This document shows positions 7,789 through 16,567 of a stretch of DNA of 47,470 bases, piece after piece; positions within the stretch are counted from its first letter, which is position 1, and the number at the start of each line of letters is the position of its first letter. Below the pieces are notes generated by a model. That model was not told the origin of the DNA, did not search any database, and was given only the letters and a program-made list of their open reading frames with translations. The stretch lies in the NCBI GenBank assembly GCA_017633255.1, contig JAGBPS010000001.1, forward strand, positions 1 through 47,470, in the 5' to 3' direction. Both the position numbers and the translations under genes were made by a program. The stretch is from Bacteroidales bacterium. Lineage in GTDB: Bacteria; Bacteroidota; Bacteroidia; Bacteroidales; WCHB1-69.

Positions 7789-8811
7789 ATGACCTCTATC
7801 GACAAAATAAAATCCCAGCTGGAACAATTTGCTATTGACAGTTTGGACACTTTAGAGCAGTTCCGTCTTCAGTTTTTAACCAAAAAGAGCGAGTTGCAGG
7901 AACTGTTATCCGAAATCAAGAATGTGGCTCCCGAGGAACGCAAAAGCTTCGGCCAGCAGGTGAACGAGCTGAAACAGAAAGCCCAGCAATTCTATGAAGA
8001 GGCTAAGGCTAAGATGGAATGTCAGGCAGTACAGGCAGGAAGCGACCTTGACGTAACCCGTCCTTCCACGGCAGTCACCCTGGGTTCAATGCACCCCATC
8101 TCCATCATGATGAACGAGGTGTGCGACATTTTCGAGAAAATCGGTTTCAGCACGGTTTCCGGTCCCGATGTGGAGGATGACTGGCACGTGTTCACCGCTC
8201 TGAACTTCCCGGAAGAGCATCCGGCCCGCGATATGCAGGACACCTTCTTCATTGAGCTGCATCCTGACATTTTGCTGCGTACCCACACGTCTTCGTTGCA
8301 GGTGCGTACCATGGAGAAACAGCAGCCTCCTATCCGCGTGATTTGCCCGGGTCGTGTGTTCCGTAACGAGGCTATCACCTCTCGTGCCCATTGTATCTTC
8401 CATCAGGTGGAAGGTTTGTATGTGGCTGAAAATGTATCGTTTGCGGAAATGAAGCAGACTTTGCTCTATTTTGCCCAGCAGATGTTCGGCAAAGACACCA
8501 AGATTCGTCTGCGTCCTTCTTATTTCCCCTTTACTGAACCGTCGGCAGAGATGGATATCTCTTGCAATATCTGCGGTGGCAGCGGTTGCGCCCTTTGCAA
8601 GCACACCGGCTGGGTGGAAATCTTAGGCTGCGGCATGGTGGATCCTAGCGTGCTGGAGAATTGCGGCATCGACAGTAAGAAATATACCGGTTATGCTTTT
8701 GGTTTGGGTATTGAGCGTATGACCATGCTGAAATACAGGACCAACGACATCAGACTTTATTTTGAGAATGATGTCCGCTTCCTGCGCCAGTTCAAAGCCG
8801 CCGGCAATTAA
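7789..8811 (+). CDS. pheS: Phenylalanine--tRNA ligase, alpha subunit
   Basis: The class II catalytic subunit charges tRNA-Phe together with PheT, which is not in this window. The 340-residue length is normal. An N-terminal coiled-coil arm (about 1-85) is followed by the catalytic domain with TRPS, FHQVEGLYV, FTEPSAEMDI, GCGMVDPSVLENCG and the class II motif 3 FGLGIERMTMLKY. A short Cys-rich loop (CNICGGSGCALCKHTGW, near 259-275) has the shape of the insert seen in other Bacteroidota PheS proteins. It starts with ATG after the cyclophilin gene's repeat-filled spacer and is probably transcribed alone. Confidence 0.97.
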   Translation: MTSIDKIKSQLEQFAIDSLDTLEQFRLQFLTKKSELQELLSEIKNVAPEERKSFGQQVNELKQKAQQFYEEAKAKMECQAVQAGSDLDVTRPSTAVTLGSMHPISIMMNEVCDIFEKIGFSTVSGPDVEDDWHVFTALNFPEEHPARDMQDTFFIELHPDILLRTHTSSLQVRTMEKQQPPIRVICPGRVFRNEAITSRAHCIFHQVEGLYVAENVSFAEMKQTLLYFAQQMFGKDTKIRLRPSYFPFTEPSAEMDISCNICGGSGCALCKHTGWVEILGCGMVDPSVLENCGIDSKKYTGYAFGLGIERMTMLKYRTNDIRLYFENDVRFLRQFKAAGN

Positions 8812-8822
8812 GAATACAAATT

Positions 8823-8876
8823 ACCTCGAAGAGGTTAAATTTCAATAACCCCACATAAGCGACGCGCAATGTGGGG
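8823..8876 (+). repeat. Composite palindromic element, copy A
   Basis: A 13-base near-palindrome (acctcgaagaggt, 8823-8835), a spacer, and a hairpin with 8-bp arms ccccacat / atgtgggg (8849-8876). The 37 bases 8823-8859 match the reverse complement of 28534-28570 at 36 positions. It lies between pheS and the next gene of the same direction. Confidence 0.85.
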
Positions 8877-8912
8877 AATATAGAAATATCATAATCATTA
8901 AACAAATAAAAC

Positions 8913-11900
8913 ATGTCCAAAAAATTTAAGTTAATCAATAATATAATCGGCTGGGCGATAGGTATTTTGGCCTCTGCCGTTTATATTATGACCGCTGAGC
9001 CTACTGCCTCTTGGTGGGATTGTGGCGAGTACATTGCCACCACATACAAATTGTTGATCGGTCACCCGCCTGGAGCACCGACTTTCCAGTTGATTGGCAG
9101 AGTCTTCACCCTCTTTGCCGGTGGTGATGTCACCAAAGCTGCTTTTTGTGTCAACTGCATGTCCGCTATCTGTAGTGGTTTGACCATCATGTTCCTATAT
9201 TGGACCATCGTCCGCTTGGGTCGCAAGATGGTGAATAAACTGGGTGAAATGACTCCTGGACGCACAGTGGCTATTATAGGTTCCGCTATTGTTGGTGCAT
9301 TAACTTACACTTTTACAGATACTTTCTGGTTTTCCGCAGTGGAAGGTGAGGTGTATGCCATGTCCTCTTTCTTCACGGCATTGGTGTTCTGGTGCATCCT
9401 GAAGTGGGACGAGGAGTACGACAATCCCAAGTCGAATACCAACCCCAACCGTTGGATTGTTTTAATTGCCTATCTTATAGGTCTTTCCATCGGTGTTCAC
9501 TTGCTGAACTTGCTGACCTTGCCGGCTATCGTGCTGATCGTTTACTTCAAGGTGTCTAAAAATGCCAGCTACATGGGTATTGTGCAGTCATTGGCTGTTC
9601 TTTCTTTCTTCATTGGTTTCGGTCTCAACACTGGATGGATGATTTTCGACTGGATTTTCATTTCCATTCCCTTGTTCATTCTTTGTGTGAAGAAAGGAAC
9701 TGTCAAATCGCTGCCCGAGTGGGGTGTTTTCTTCTCCTTGATTCTTTCTTTCGTTTTGTTGGGAGCAATTTTGTATATCATAGTACCTCAGATTGTTAAC
9801 TTAACTGGTAAATTTGAGATTTTTGCCGTTAACTCCATTGGTCTGCCTTTCCATTCAGGGTCTATTATTTTCTTCACCCTTTTGGCGGCTTTGGTTTGCT
9901 GGGCCTTGTACCGTGGTTACAAAAAACAGAAAGCCAATTGGTTGGCTGGCGTTTATTGCTTCATTTTCATCTTGGTGGGTTATTCCACTTTCTTCACCTT
10001 GGTGATCCGCTCCAACGCTAATCCTACCATCGATGAGAACAATCCTGAAGATCCCGTAGCCCTGTTGGCCTATCTGAATCGTGAGCAGTACGGTTCAAAA
10101 CCGATTATTTATGGTCAAAGCTACAACTCACGTTATATAGGTACCAAGGATGGAAAACCGGTTTATACACGTGATGACGCTTCTGGAAAATATATCATTT
10201 CTGACTACAGAAGAGATGAAATCCCGGTTTACAATCCTGCCGATATGATGTTCTTCCCGAGATTGTGGTCGAGCAGCCATAGACAGAATTACATCAACTG
10301 GCTGGCGGCACAGTATAATAGCAACAGTGCCTCGGACAAGGAAAACCGTAGAAATCTGGAGAAGGGAAAAATGCCTACTTACCAGCAGAATCTGAAATTC
10401 ATGCATACTTATCAGTTCGACTATATGTATTTCCGCTATTTCATGTGGAATTTCTCCGGTCGTCAGAATGACATCCAGGGACGGAATGACATTGACAAAG
10501 GCAATTGGATTACAGGTATTCCTGCATTCGACAAGATGCGTTTGGGTGTGAAAGGTAACGACCTCCCAGCCAGTCTGGAGCGTCCTGGTCACAATAAATA
10601 TTACATGTTGCCCTTGCTTTTGGGCCTGATTGGTTTGATTGTGTATTCCATGAAAGATCCAAAAGGCTCATACGTAGTGCTGTGGCTTTTCCTGATGACA
10701 GGTTTGGCTATCGCGTTCTATCTGAATATGGAACCGTTCCAGCCGCGTGAACGTGACTATGCTTTCGCCGCTTCCTTCTACGCCTTCTCCATTTGGGTGG
10801 GCTTCGGAGTTTACGGTATTTATTCACTTTTTGAAAAGATTAAAAATAGCAAGGTACAGGTGGCTGGTGCCCTGTTGGTGACCTTGATTTGCTTGGGTTT
10901 GGTGCCTGGCATCATGGCCAAGGAGAACTGGCACGATCATGACCGTTCCAACCGCTACACGGCTTTGGCATTGGCCAAGAACTACTTGGATTCCTGTGCT
11001 CCCAACGCTATCCTCTTTACTTTGGGTGATAACGATACTTTCCCCTTGTGGTATGCCCAGGAGGTGGAGGGTTATCGTACCGACGTGCGTGTGTGCAACC
11101 TTTCATTGTTGAGCACCAGCTGGTATGTCGATCAGATGAAGCGTCAGGCTTATAACTCCGCTCCGCTGCCCATCTCCATGACTTGGAACCAGTACAAGGA
11201 CGGTACCCGCGACATGATGCACCTTGCTCCTGCCGGCAATCAGTTTGTCAACCTGAAAGACATTATCGAATATGTGAAACAGCCTCAGTTCGACAACCAG
11301 AAAGTGCTGTATTTCTTGCCGTCAGACAAGTACAGAAGCACTGGTGTCGCTATCCCTGGCAGCTTCTCTCTGGATGTTGACAAGGAGAAAGTGCTGGCAA
11401 ATGGTACTGTTGCCCCAGAAGATGCCGATTTGATTGTGGACAAATTGCGTTGGAATATGGAGACTGGAGGTGTGAATACCTACGTGAAGGCCTATATCAT
11501 CATGATGGACATCTTGGCCAATAACAACTGGGAACGTCCGGTTTATTATGCGGCCACCACAGGTCCCGAGGCTTATCTCGGTTTGGAAGAATACTTCCAG
11601 CTGGAAGGTATGGCATACCATTTGGTGCCTATCAAATCGCCGAAGAGAAGCTATTATGACGCAGGTCGTATCAATTCTGATATCCTGTATAACAACTTGA
11701 TGAATGTGTTCAATGACCACAGTCGTATTGACAGGGTCAACAATCCCAATGCACCGGCTAAGGAAGCTTATAAGTATGCTTGGGGTGGTTTCAACGATCC
11801 TCGTGTTTATCATTCAGAAGACAATGTTAGATTGACGAGCCTGATTCGTAAGTTACATCAGCGTTTGGCTGAACAGCTGATGGTGGAAGGAAAGATTGAC

Positions 11901-12506
11901 TCGGCAGAAAAAGTGCTGGATCATTGTAACGAAGTACTGCCTGCTTCCAATTTCCCGTATTTACTTGATCATCAGTTGGGTTATTCTCAAACTTGTGTAT
12001 TCTTCATCCGCGACTATTTCATGCTGAATACCGAAAGCGGTCGTCAGAAAGGTCTGCAAATGGCAACAGACTATTGGAATTTCTTTGTGGAGGAGATGGC
12101 ATGGCTTGACCGCAATTATGATGAAAGCATGGCTGACAATTATGCCGAACTGATCAATTATAACCTCTTGTTCACTCAGCAGATGTTCAACATCCTGAAC
12201 GAATATCAGGCACAGTTGCCGGAGCAGGAATTGAAGAAGCTGAAGTTCGACAAGTTCGCCAATGCCTACATTGAAAAGCAGAACAGCACAATAAGCCGTT
12301 GTCTGACCGATGTGGAGAAGAATCAGGAACAGTTGACCATGGCCTTCCAGTCTTTGAAGAATATCACTCAGGTAGCTCAGCAGGCAAAGAATGAGACTGT
12401 CGCCCAGAAGGGTATTCAGACAGCAGAGAACCAGCTGAATGTGTTCTCTCAGATGGACGCTGGCTTTGGCCAAAGCTACCGGAATTTCTTTTATGATAAA
12501 AGATAA
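8913..12506 (+). CDS. DUF2723 family membrane protein, GT-C-like glycosyltransferase
   Basis: This 1,197-residue protein carries the DUF2723 (PF11028) domain, which has a GT-C-like multi-pass architecture related to protein O-mannosyltransferases. The hallmark loop ASWWDCGEYIATTYKLLIGHPPGAP lies at about residues 32-56, after the first membrane segment; its acidic residues are the expected catalytic or metal site. I count roughly 10-12 hydrophobic segments between residues 10 and 670, then a long soluble C-terminal part of about 500 residues with a helical, TPR-like stretch (KIDSAEKVLDHCNEVLP). In Bacteroidota such enzymes are suspected in O-glycosylation of exported proteins. The gene downstream makes GDP-mannose, which fits that idea. 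The substrate is inferred, not shown. Confidence 0.85.
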   Translation: MSKKFKLINNIIGWAIGILASAVYIMTAEPTASWWDCGEYIATTYKLLIGHPPGAPTFQLIGRVFTLFAGGDVTKAAFCVNCMSAICSGLTIMFLYWTIVRLGRKMVNKLGEMTPGRTVAIIGSAIVGALTYTFTDTFWFSAVEGEVYAMSSFFTALVFWCILKWDEEYDNPKSNTNPNRWIVLIAYLIGLSIGVHLLNLLTLPAIVLIVYFKVSKNASYMGIVQSLAVLSFFIGFGLNTGWMIFDWIFISIPLFILCVKKGTVKSLPEWGVFFSLILSFVLLGAILYIIVPQIVNLTGKFEIFAVNSIGLPFHSGSIIFFTLLAALVCWALYRGYKKQKANWLAGVYCFIFILVGYSTFFTLVIRSNANPTIDENNPEDPVALLAYLNREQYGSKPIIYGQSYNSRYIGTKDGKPVYTRDDASGKYIISDYRRDEIPVYNPADMMFFPRLWSSSHRQNYINWLAAQYNSNSASDKENRRNLEKGKMPTYQQNLKFMHTYQFDYMYFRYFMWNFSGRQNDIQGRNDIDKGNWITGIPAFDKMRLGVKGNDLPASLERPGHNKYYMLPLLLGLIGLIVYSMKDPKGSYVVLWLFLMTGLAIAFYLNMEPFQPRERDYAFAASFYAFSIWVGFGVYGIYSLFEKIKNSKVQVAGALLVTLICLGLVPGIMAKENWHDHDRSNRYTALALAKNYLDSCAPNAILFTLGDNDTFPLWYAQEVEGYRTDVRVCNLSLLSTSWYVDQMKRQAYNSAPLPISMTWNQYKDGTRDMMHLAPAGNQFVNLKDIIEYVKQPQFDNQKVLYFLPSDKYRSTGVAIPGSFSLDVDKEKVLANGTVAPEDADLIVDKLRWNMETGGVNTYVKAYIIMMDILANNNWERPVYYAATTGPEAYLGLEEYFQLEGMAYHLVPIKSPKRSYYDAGRINSDILYNNLMNVFNDHSRIDRVNNPNAPAKEAYKYAWGGFNDPRVYHSEDNVRLTSLIRKLHQRLAEQLMVEGKIDSAEKVLDHCNEVLPASNFPYLLDHQLGYSQTCVFFIRDYFMLNTESGRQKGLQMATDYWNFFVEEMAWLDRNYDESMADNYAELINYNLLFTQQMFNILNEYQAQLPEQELKKLKFDKFANAYIEKQNSTISRCLTDVEKNQEQLTMAFQSLKNITQVAQQAKNETVAQKGIQTAENQLNVFSQMDAGFGQSYRNFFYDKR

Positions 12507-12522
12507 TGATAGTGTATTAAAC

Positions 12523-12586
12523 TAAGAACTAAGAGTTAAGAACTAACTATGAATAATAATTATTAGTTCTTAATTCTTAATTCTTA
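12523..12586. repeat. taagaactaag word repeat forming a 24-bp stem
   Basis: The arms 12523-12546 and 12563-12586 are complementary at 22 of 24 positions and built from taagaactaa words, with a 16-base AT loop. The same words occur at 13790-13812 and 28604-28632. It sits between the DUF2723 and manC genes and could act as a weak terminator or attenuator, though no T-run follows. Confidence 0.75.
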
Positions 12587-12616
12587 ATTTGTATCAATAA
12601 ACGATTAACAGTAAAT

Positions 12617-13708
12617 ATGAATAACAACAATTACTGCGTCATTATGGCCGGAGGTATTGGTGCCAGGTTCTGGCCTATGAGCCGCTCCAATACCCCCAAG
12701 CAGTTTATCGATATCATGGGAGACGGAAGTACTCTCATCCAGAAAACTTTCAACAGATTCAGCAGAGTTTGCCCGAAAGAAAACATCTACATTGTCACCA
12801 GTGAGCAATACAGGGACATTGTGAAAGAACAATTGCCGGATATTACCGATGAACAGGTGGTGCTGGAGCCGGCAAGACGTAATACAGCACCGTGTATTGC
12901 CTACGCCAACTACAAAATCAAGCAGAAAAATCCGAATGCAGTGGTGGTGGTAGCTCCATCCGACCATCTGATTGTCAAGGAGGATGTTTTTGTGGATGTA
13001 GTGGAGAAAGGCCTGAAGGCGGTAGGGGAGAACGACTGTCTGTTGACCATAGGTATCAAACCTTCCCATCCGAACACAGGCTACGGCTACATTCAGTTTA
13101 ACGACGAGAAAAGTCTGCCGGACAATCCTTCTATCTATGATGTGAAGATGTTCACGGAGAAACCGGAACTGGAGATGGCCAAACAATTTATTGAAAGTGG
13201 CGATTTCCTGTGGAACGCCGGTATCTTCATGTGGTCTTTGAAATCCATTTTCGCGGCCTTTGAAAAATACCTGCCTGATGTGAATGATTTGTTCAAGCAG
13301 GGAGAGGGTTTGTACAACACTCCCGGAGAACATTCGTTTATCAATCAGATTTATCAGGTGTGCCGGAATATTTCTATTGACTACGGTGTGATGGAAAAGG
13401 CTACCAATGTGAAGGTCTATGCCGCCGATTTCGGCTGGTCGGACCTGGGAACCTGGGGCTCGCTGTTTAATCTGCGCGAAAAAGACGAGGATAACAACGC
13501 CATCACAGGAAAAAAGGTGAAGATGTATAACAGCCACAATTGTATTGTGAACATGCCCAAAAACAAAGTGGTGGTGATTCAGGGACTGGAGGACTATATA
13601 GTGGTGGAAAATGACGATGTGCTGTTGATTTGCAAGAAAGAAGACGAACAGCAGATCCGCCAATATGTGACTGACGTACAAGTAGAATTCGGAAATAAAT
13701 ACGTGTAA
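12617..13708 (+). CDS. manC: Mannose-1-phosphate guanylyltransferase
   Basis: The enzyme makes GDP-mannose from GTP and mannose-1-phosphate. Its 363-residue length matches the short form with only the nucleotidyltransferase domain and no C-terminal isomerase cupin. Visible motifs are the pyrophosphorylase signature AGGIGARFWPMSR (about 11-23), LEPARRNTAPCI, VVVAPSDHLI, and the C-terminal FGWSDLGTWGSL and NCIVNM strands of the left-handed beta-helix. It follows the DUF2723 gene by 110 bases on the same strand, in keeping with supply of a mannose donor. The stop codon is followed at once by aattagcaaattag repeats. Confidence 0.95.
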   Translation: MNNNNYCVIMAGGIGARFWPMSRSNTPKQFIDIMGDGSTLIQKTFNRFSRVCPKENIYIVTSEQYRDIVKEQLPDITDEQVVLEPARRNTAPCIAYANYKIKQKNPNAVVVVAPSDHLIVKEDVFVDVVEKGLKAVGENDCLLTIGIKPSHPNTGYGYIQFNDEKSLPDNPSIYDVKMFTEKPELEMAKQFIESGDFLWNAGIFMWSLKSIFAAFEKYLPDVNDLFKQGEGLYNTPGEHSFINQIYQVCRNISIDYGVMEKATNVKVYAADFGWSDLGTWGSLFNLREKDEDNNAITGKKVKMYNSHNCIVNMPKNKVVVIQGLEDYIVVENDDVLLICKKEDEQQIRQYVTDVQVEFGNKYV

Positions 13709-13858
13709 ATTAGCAAATTAGTTAATTAGCAAATGTGCAAATTATTTTAATGTGCTAATGTGACAATGTGCTAATGTGCCAATGGAATTAAGAATCAAGA
13801 ACTAAGAGTAAAAAATCAACTGTTAATTATTAATTGTTAACTGTTAATTGATAGCATC
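13709..13858. repeat. AT-rich word-repeat spacer
   Basis: The 150 bases hold no gene. They are made of three word families in a row: attagcaaattag (about 13709-13745), aatgtgctaatgtgcc (about 13750-13782) and aagaactaagag / gttaattattaattgttaactg (about 13790-13850). Related words occur at 27175-27205, 45240-45262 and 45350-45375. Confidence 0.75.
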
Positions 13859-15115
13859 ATGGCATATCTAATCAAAAACATCAAGAAACTTGTGCAGGTG
13901 GAGACCAAGCCTGTGCTGTTGCGTGCCGGCAAAGACATGCAGACGGTAAAATGTATTGACAACGCTTTCCTGTTGACGGATGGCGATAAAATTGTGGATT
14001 TCGGTAAGATGAGCAAGCTGACCGATGAGGTGCTGAGTCAATGCAAACATAAGGTACAGGAAATTGACGCGTCGGGACGGATGGTGTTCCCTTCGTTCTG
14101 CGATTCGCACACGCACATTGTGTATAAAGGCAGCCGTGAGATTGAATACAATGACAAGATCAAAGGCTTGAGCTATGAGGAAATCGCCAAGCGTGGCGGC
14201 GGTATTCTGAACAGTGTGCAGAAACTGCGCAAAGCCTCTGAGGAAGAGCTGTTTGACGAAGCCTGGCAGCGTTTGGAAGAGATTATCTCTTTCGGTACTG
14301 GCGCAGTGGAAATCAAGAGCGGTTATGGTCTGTCCACAGAGGATGAGCTGAAATCGTTGCGTGTTATCCGTCGTTTGAGAGAAAAGTCACCGCTGACCAT
14401 CCGTGCTACTTTCTTGGGTGCTCACGGGGTGCCGGAAGAGTACAAGGGTCGTCAGGGAGAGTATGTGGATTTGATTATCAATGAGATGATTCCGATGGTA
14501 GCCGCTGAGGATTTGGCTGATTATATTGATGTTTTTTGTGATAGGGGATTCTTCACCCCAGAAGAGACCGAACGTATACTGATGCAGGGTATCAAATATG
14601 GCATGAGACCCAAAATCCATGCCAATGAGCTGGCTAATTCAGGTGGTATTCAGGTGGGTGTCAAGTACAACAGTTTGTCGGTTGACCATTTGGAACATAC
14701 TGGTCCTGAAGAGATTGAGTGTCTGCTTGGTTCCGAAACCATGCCGACTTTCTTGCCCGGCGCCGCTTTCTTCCTGAATATGGTGTATGGCCCAGCCCGT
14801 CAGATGATTGATGCGGGTTTGCCAGTGGCTTTGGCTTCTGACTACAATCCGGGTTCGTCACCCTCAGGCAATATGCAATTTATTTTGTCGATGGGTTGTG
14901 TCAACTACCGTATGACCTGCGAGGAGTCTATCAATGCTACAACGTTGAACACAGCATATGCTATGGGTGTAAGTCAGACGCACGGCAGTATCGCCAAAGG
15001 CAAGGTGGCCAATTTCTACATCACCAAACCCATCCCCACCATCGAGTTCATGCCTTACAGCTTCGGCAGCAACAAGGTGGAACAGGTGTTCCTGAATGGC
15101 AAAAAGGTGAAATAA
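13859..15115 (+). CDS. hutI: Imidazolonepropionase
   Basis: The enzyme hydrolyses imidazolone-5-propionate to formiminoglutamate, the third step of histidine breakdown. The 418-residue protein has the amidohydrolase layout: FCDSHTHIVYKG with the first two metal histidines, AVEIKSGYGLS, HANELANSGG with a third histidine, VDHLEHTG, and ASDYNPGSSPS with the metal-site aspartate. The hutH, hutU and formiminotransferase genes are not in this window, so the pathway is either split or incomplete. The peptidase gene downstream starts nine bases after the stop, so the two are probably co-transcribed. Confidence 0.96.
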   Translation: MAYLIKNIKKLVQVETKPVLLRAGKDMQTVKCIDNAFLLTDGDKIVDFGKMSKLTDEVLSQCKHKVQEIDASGRMVFPSFCDSHTHIVYKGSREIEYNDKIKGLSYEEIAKRGGGILNSVQKLRKASEEELFDEAWQRLEEIISFGTGAVEIKSGYGLSTEDELKSLRVIRRLREKSPLTIRATFLGAHGVPEEYKGRQGEYVDLIINEMIPMVAAEDLADYIDVFCDRGFFTPEETERILMQGIKYGMRPKIHANELANSGGIQVGVKYNSLSVDHLEHTGPEEIECLLGSETMPTFLPGAAFFLNMVYGPARQMIDAGLPVALASDYNPGSSPSGNMQFILSMGCVNYRMTCEESINATTLNTAYAMGVSQTHGSIAKGKVANFYITKPIPTIEFMPYSFGSNKVEQVFLNGKKVK

Positions 15116-15124
15116 GGATATAGA

Positions 15125-16405
15125 ATGAGAGCTATGAAGAAGCTGATAATCATAGTTTTGGCGTTTCTGATAGTAGAGACGTTTCATGAAACGTCTCTGC
15201 AAGCGCAGGATTTGGAGCACTACAAACAAGTGGTCAAGGAACTGAGTTCCGCAAAATACCAGGGACGCGGCTATGCCTACGGCGGTGCCAACAAGGCTGG
15301 GAAATACCTGAAAAAGGAGTTTACTAAAGCCGGAGTTGACGACGTCACATGCCAGCCGTTTACCATCGATATCAATACTTTCCCAGGCAAGATGGAAATG
15401 TCGGTGGATGGGCGTGAATTGACCCCGGGTGTGGATTTCTCCATGCGTGAGTACTCTCCCGGTGTGAAGGGCACATACAAGCTGTATTTCGTTGATACGG
15501 CCAATTATGATGCGGAGAAAATGTTCGCTGACTTGGCAAAGCCTGAATACAAGGACTGCTTTGTGGTATGCGATTTCTGGTTCTCTTACAAGCATTACAA
15601 GGATTTCCAGCGGTTGTGGGGAGGTACAAGTTGTGCTAACGCGGGGTTGATTCAGACCTGGGAGCCTTTGCTGAAGTTCTACAAAGCTTACGGTGAGAAG
15701 GTGACAGGAAAGCCCGTTATTTGGGTCACAACCGATTTTCCGAAAGATGCCAAAAGCATTACCGTCAATATTGAAAACAAGTTCCTGAAAGACTACGAAC
15801 TTTTCAATGTGATTGCCAAAGTGGAAGGCCGGAAACATGACAGCTGCTATGTGTTTACCGCGCATTACGATCATCTTGGTAACCTCGGCAAAAAAGTGTT
15901 TTATGCTGGTGCCAACGACAATGCCTCAGGTACTGCGGCTATCGTGACGCTGGCCAAGTATTATGCTCAGAACCGCCCCGAATACGACATGTTTTTCATT
16001 GCCTTCTCGGGTGAAGATGCCAATTTACGAGGCTCGGAGTACTACGCGGAGCATCCTTTGGTACCCCTGACACAGATCAAGTATCTGTTCAACATTGATA
16101 TGATTGGCGACAATAATCCCGTGCAGTACTGCGAGGTGAGCGATGAGGGAATGCGGGGTTATGCCCTGTTTGAGAAACTTAACAACGGGAAGCATTATTT
16201 CAAGAGCTTGAACCGTGGCGAGTTGGCTGGCAACAGCGACCACTATCCCTTCGCCGTCCGCCATGTGCCCTGCATCTTCTTCGAAAATGAAGAGGGCGAT
16301 GCTTTCAAGTACTACCACACCACCTTCGACACCTACGAGAACTTTCTCATCGATACCTACGAACCGATTTTCAAACTGGTAAGGGATTTTGTGGAGAGAT
16401 ATTGA
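15125..16405 (+). CDS. Exported M28-family zinc aminopeptidase-like protein
   Basis: The 426-residue protein has a signal peptide and an M28 metallopeptidase domain. Likely zinc ligands and catalytic residues are in AHYDHLG, GANDNASGTAA, FSGEDANLRGSEYY, NIDMIGDN and SDHYPF. An insert at about 85-200 is placed like a protease-associated or lid domain. ATG codons at 15125 and 15134 are both possible; the second (MKKLIIIV) looks like the ancestral start. A 24-bp perfect palindrome lies inside the signal-peptide codons and encodes about residues 17-24 (VETFHETS), between the hydrophobic core and the cleavage site near LQAQ. It probably trims peptides outside the cytoplasm. Confidence 0.88.
   Translation: MRAMKKLIIIVLAFLIVETFHETSLQAQDLEHYKQVVKELSSAKYQGRGYAYGGANKAGKYLKKEFTKAGVDDVTCQPFTIDINTFPGKMEMSVDGRELTPGVDFSMREYSPGVKGTYKLYFVDTANYDAEKMFADLAKPEYKDCFVVCDFWFSYKHYKDFQRLWGGTSCANAGLIQTWEPLLKFYKAYGEKVTGKPVIWVTTDFPKDAKSITVNIENKFLKDYELFNVIAKVEGRKHDSCYVFTAHYDHLGNLGKKVFYAGANDNASGTAAIVTLAKYYAQNRPEYDMFFIAFSGEDANLRGSEYYAEHPLVPLTQIKYLFNIDMIGDNNPVQYCEVSDEGMRGYALFEKLNNGKHYFKSLNRGELAGNSDHYPFAVRHVPCIFFENEEGDAFKYYHTTFDTYENFLIDTYEPIFKLVRDFVERY
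15175..15198. repeat. 24-bp perfect palindrome inside the M28 signal peptide
   Basis: The sequence agagacgtttca-tgaaacgtctct is its own reverse complement. It lies wholly within the coding sequence, in frame, between the hydrophobic core and the cleavage region of the signal peptide. Its length is eight codons. Confidence 0.85.
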
Positions 16406-16443
16406 TTCTTGAGCACATCGTTAAGTATTCACAATGATTTTGT

Positions 16444-16516
16444 CGCAGGCTGTAGGCCTGTAAGGAGCATAGCCTGGGGTAAGGTGCGAGGAACGAGCAA
16501 TGCCACCCTGGGTGTG
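16444..16516. repeat. Imperfect inverted sequence between genes, likely dispersed repeat
   Basis: A GC-richer stretch (gcaggctgtaggcctgtaagg, then cctggggt ... accctggg) with imperfect dyads stands out from the AT-rich spacer around it. I see only one copy in this window, so calling it a dispersed repeat is an inference from its composition and dyads. Confidence 0.4.
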
Positions 16517-16527
16517 AATTAAATTTG

Positions 16528-16535
16528 TATATTTG
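16528..16535 (+). promoter_or_regulatory. TAnnTTTG promoter of the FMN reductase gene
   Basis: TATATTTG is an exact match to the Bacteroidota -7 element, 32 bases before the ATG at 16568. Confidence 0.65.
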
Positions 16536-16567
16536 CAGCATCATTATAGGAAATCAATCAGAAAGTT

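Noticed and set aside
12605..13681. Long open frame of 358 codons on the minus strand
   Set aside because: It is the shadow of manC, whose product matches a known family along its full length.
14864..15874. Open frame of 336 codons on the minus strand across the hutI-M28 junction
   Set aside because: Both plus-strand genes are certain, and the frame has no family features.
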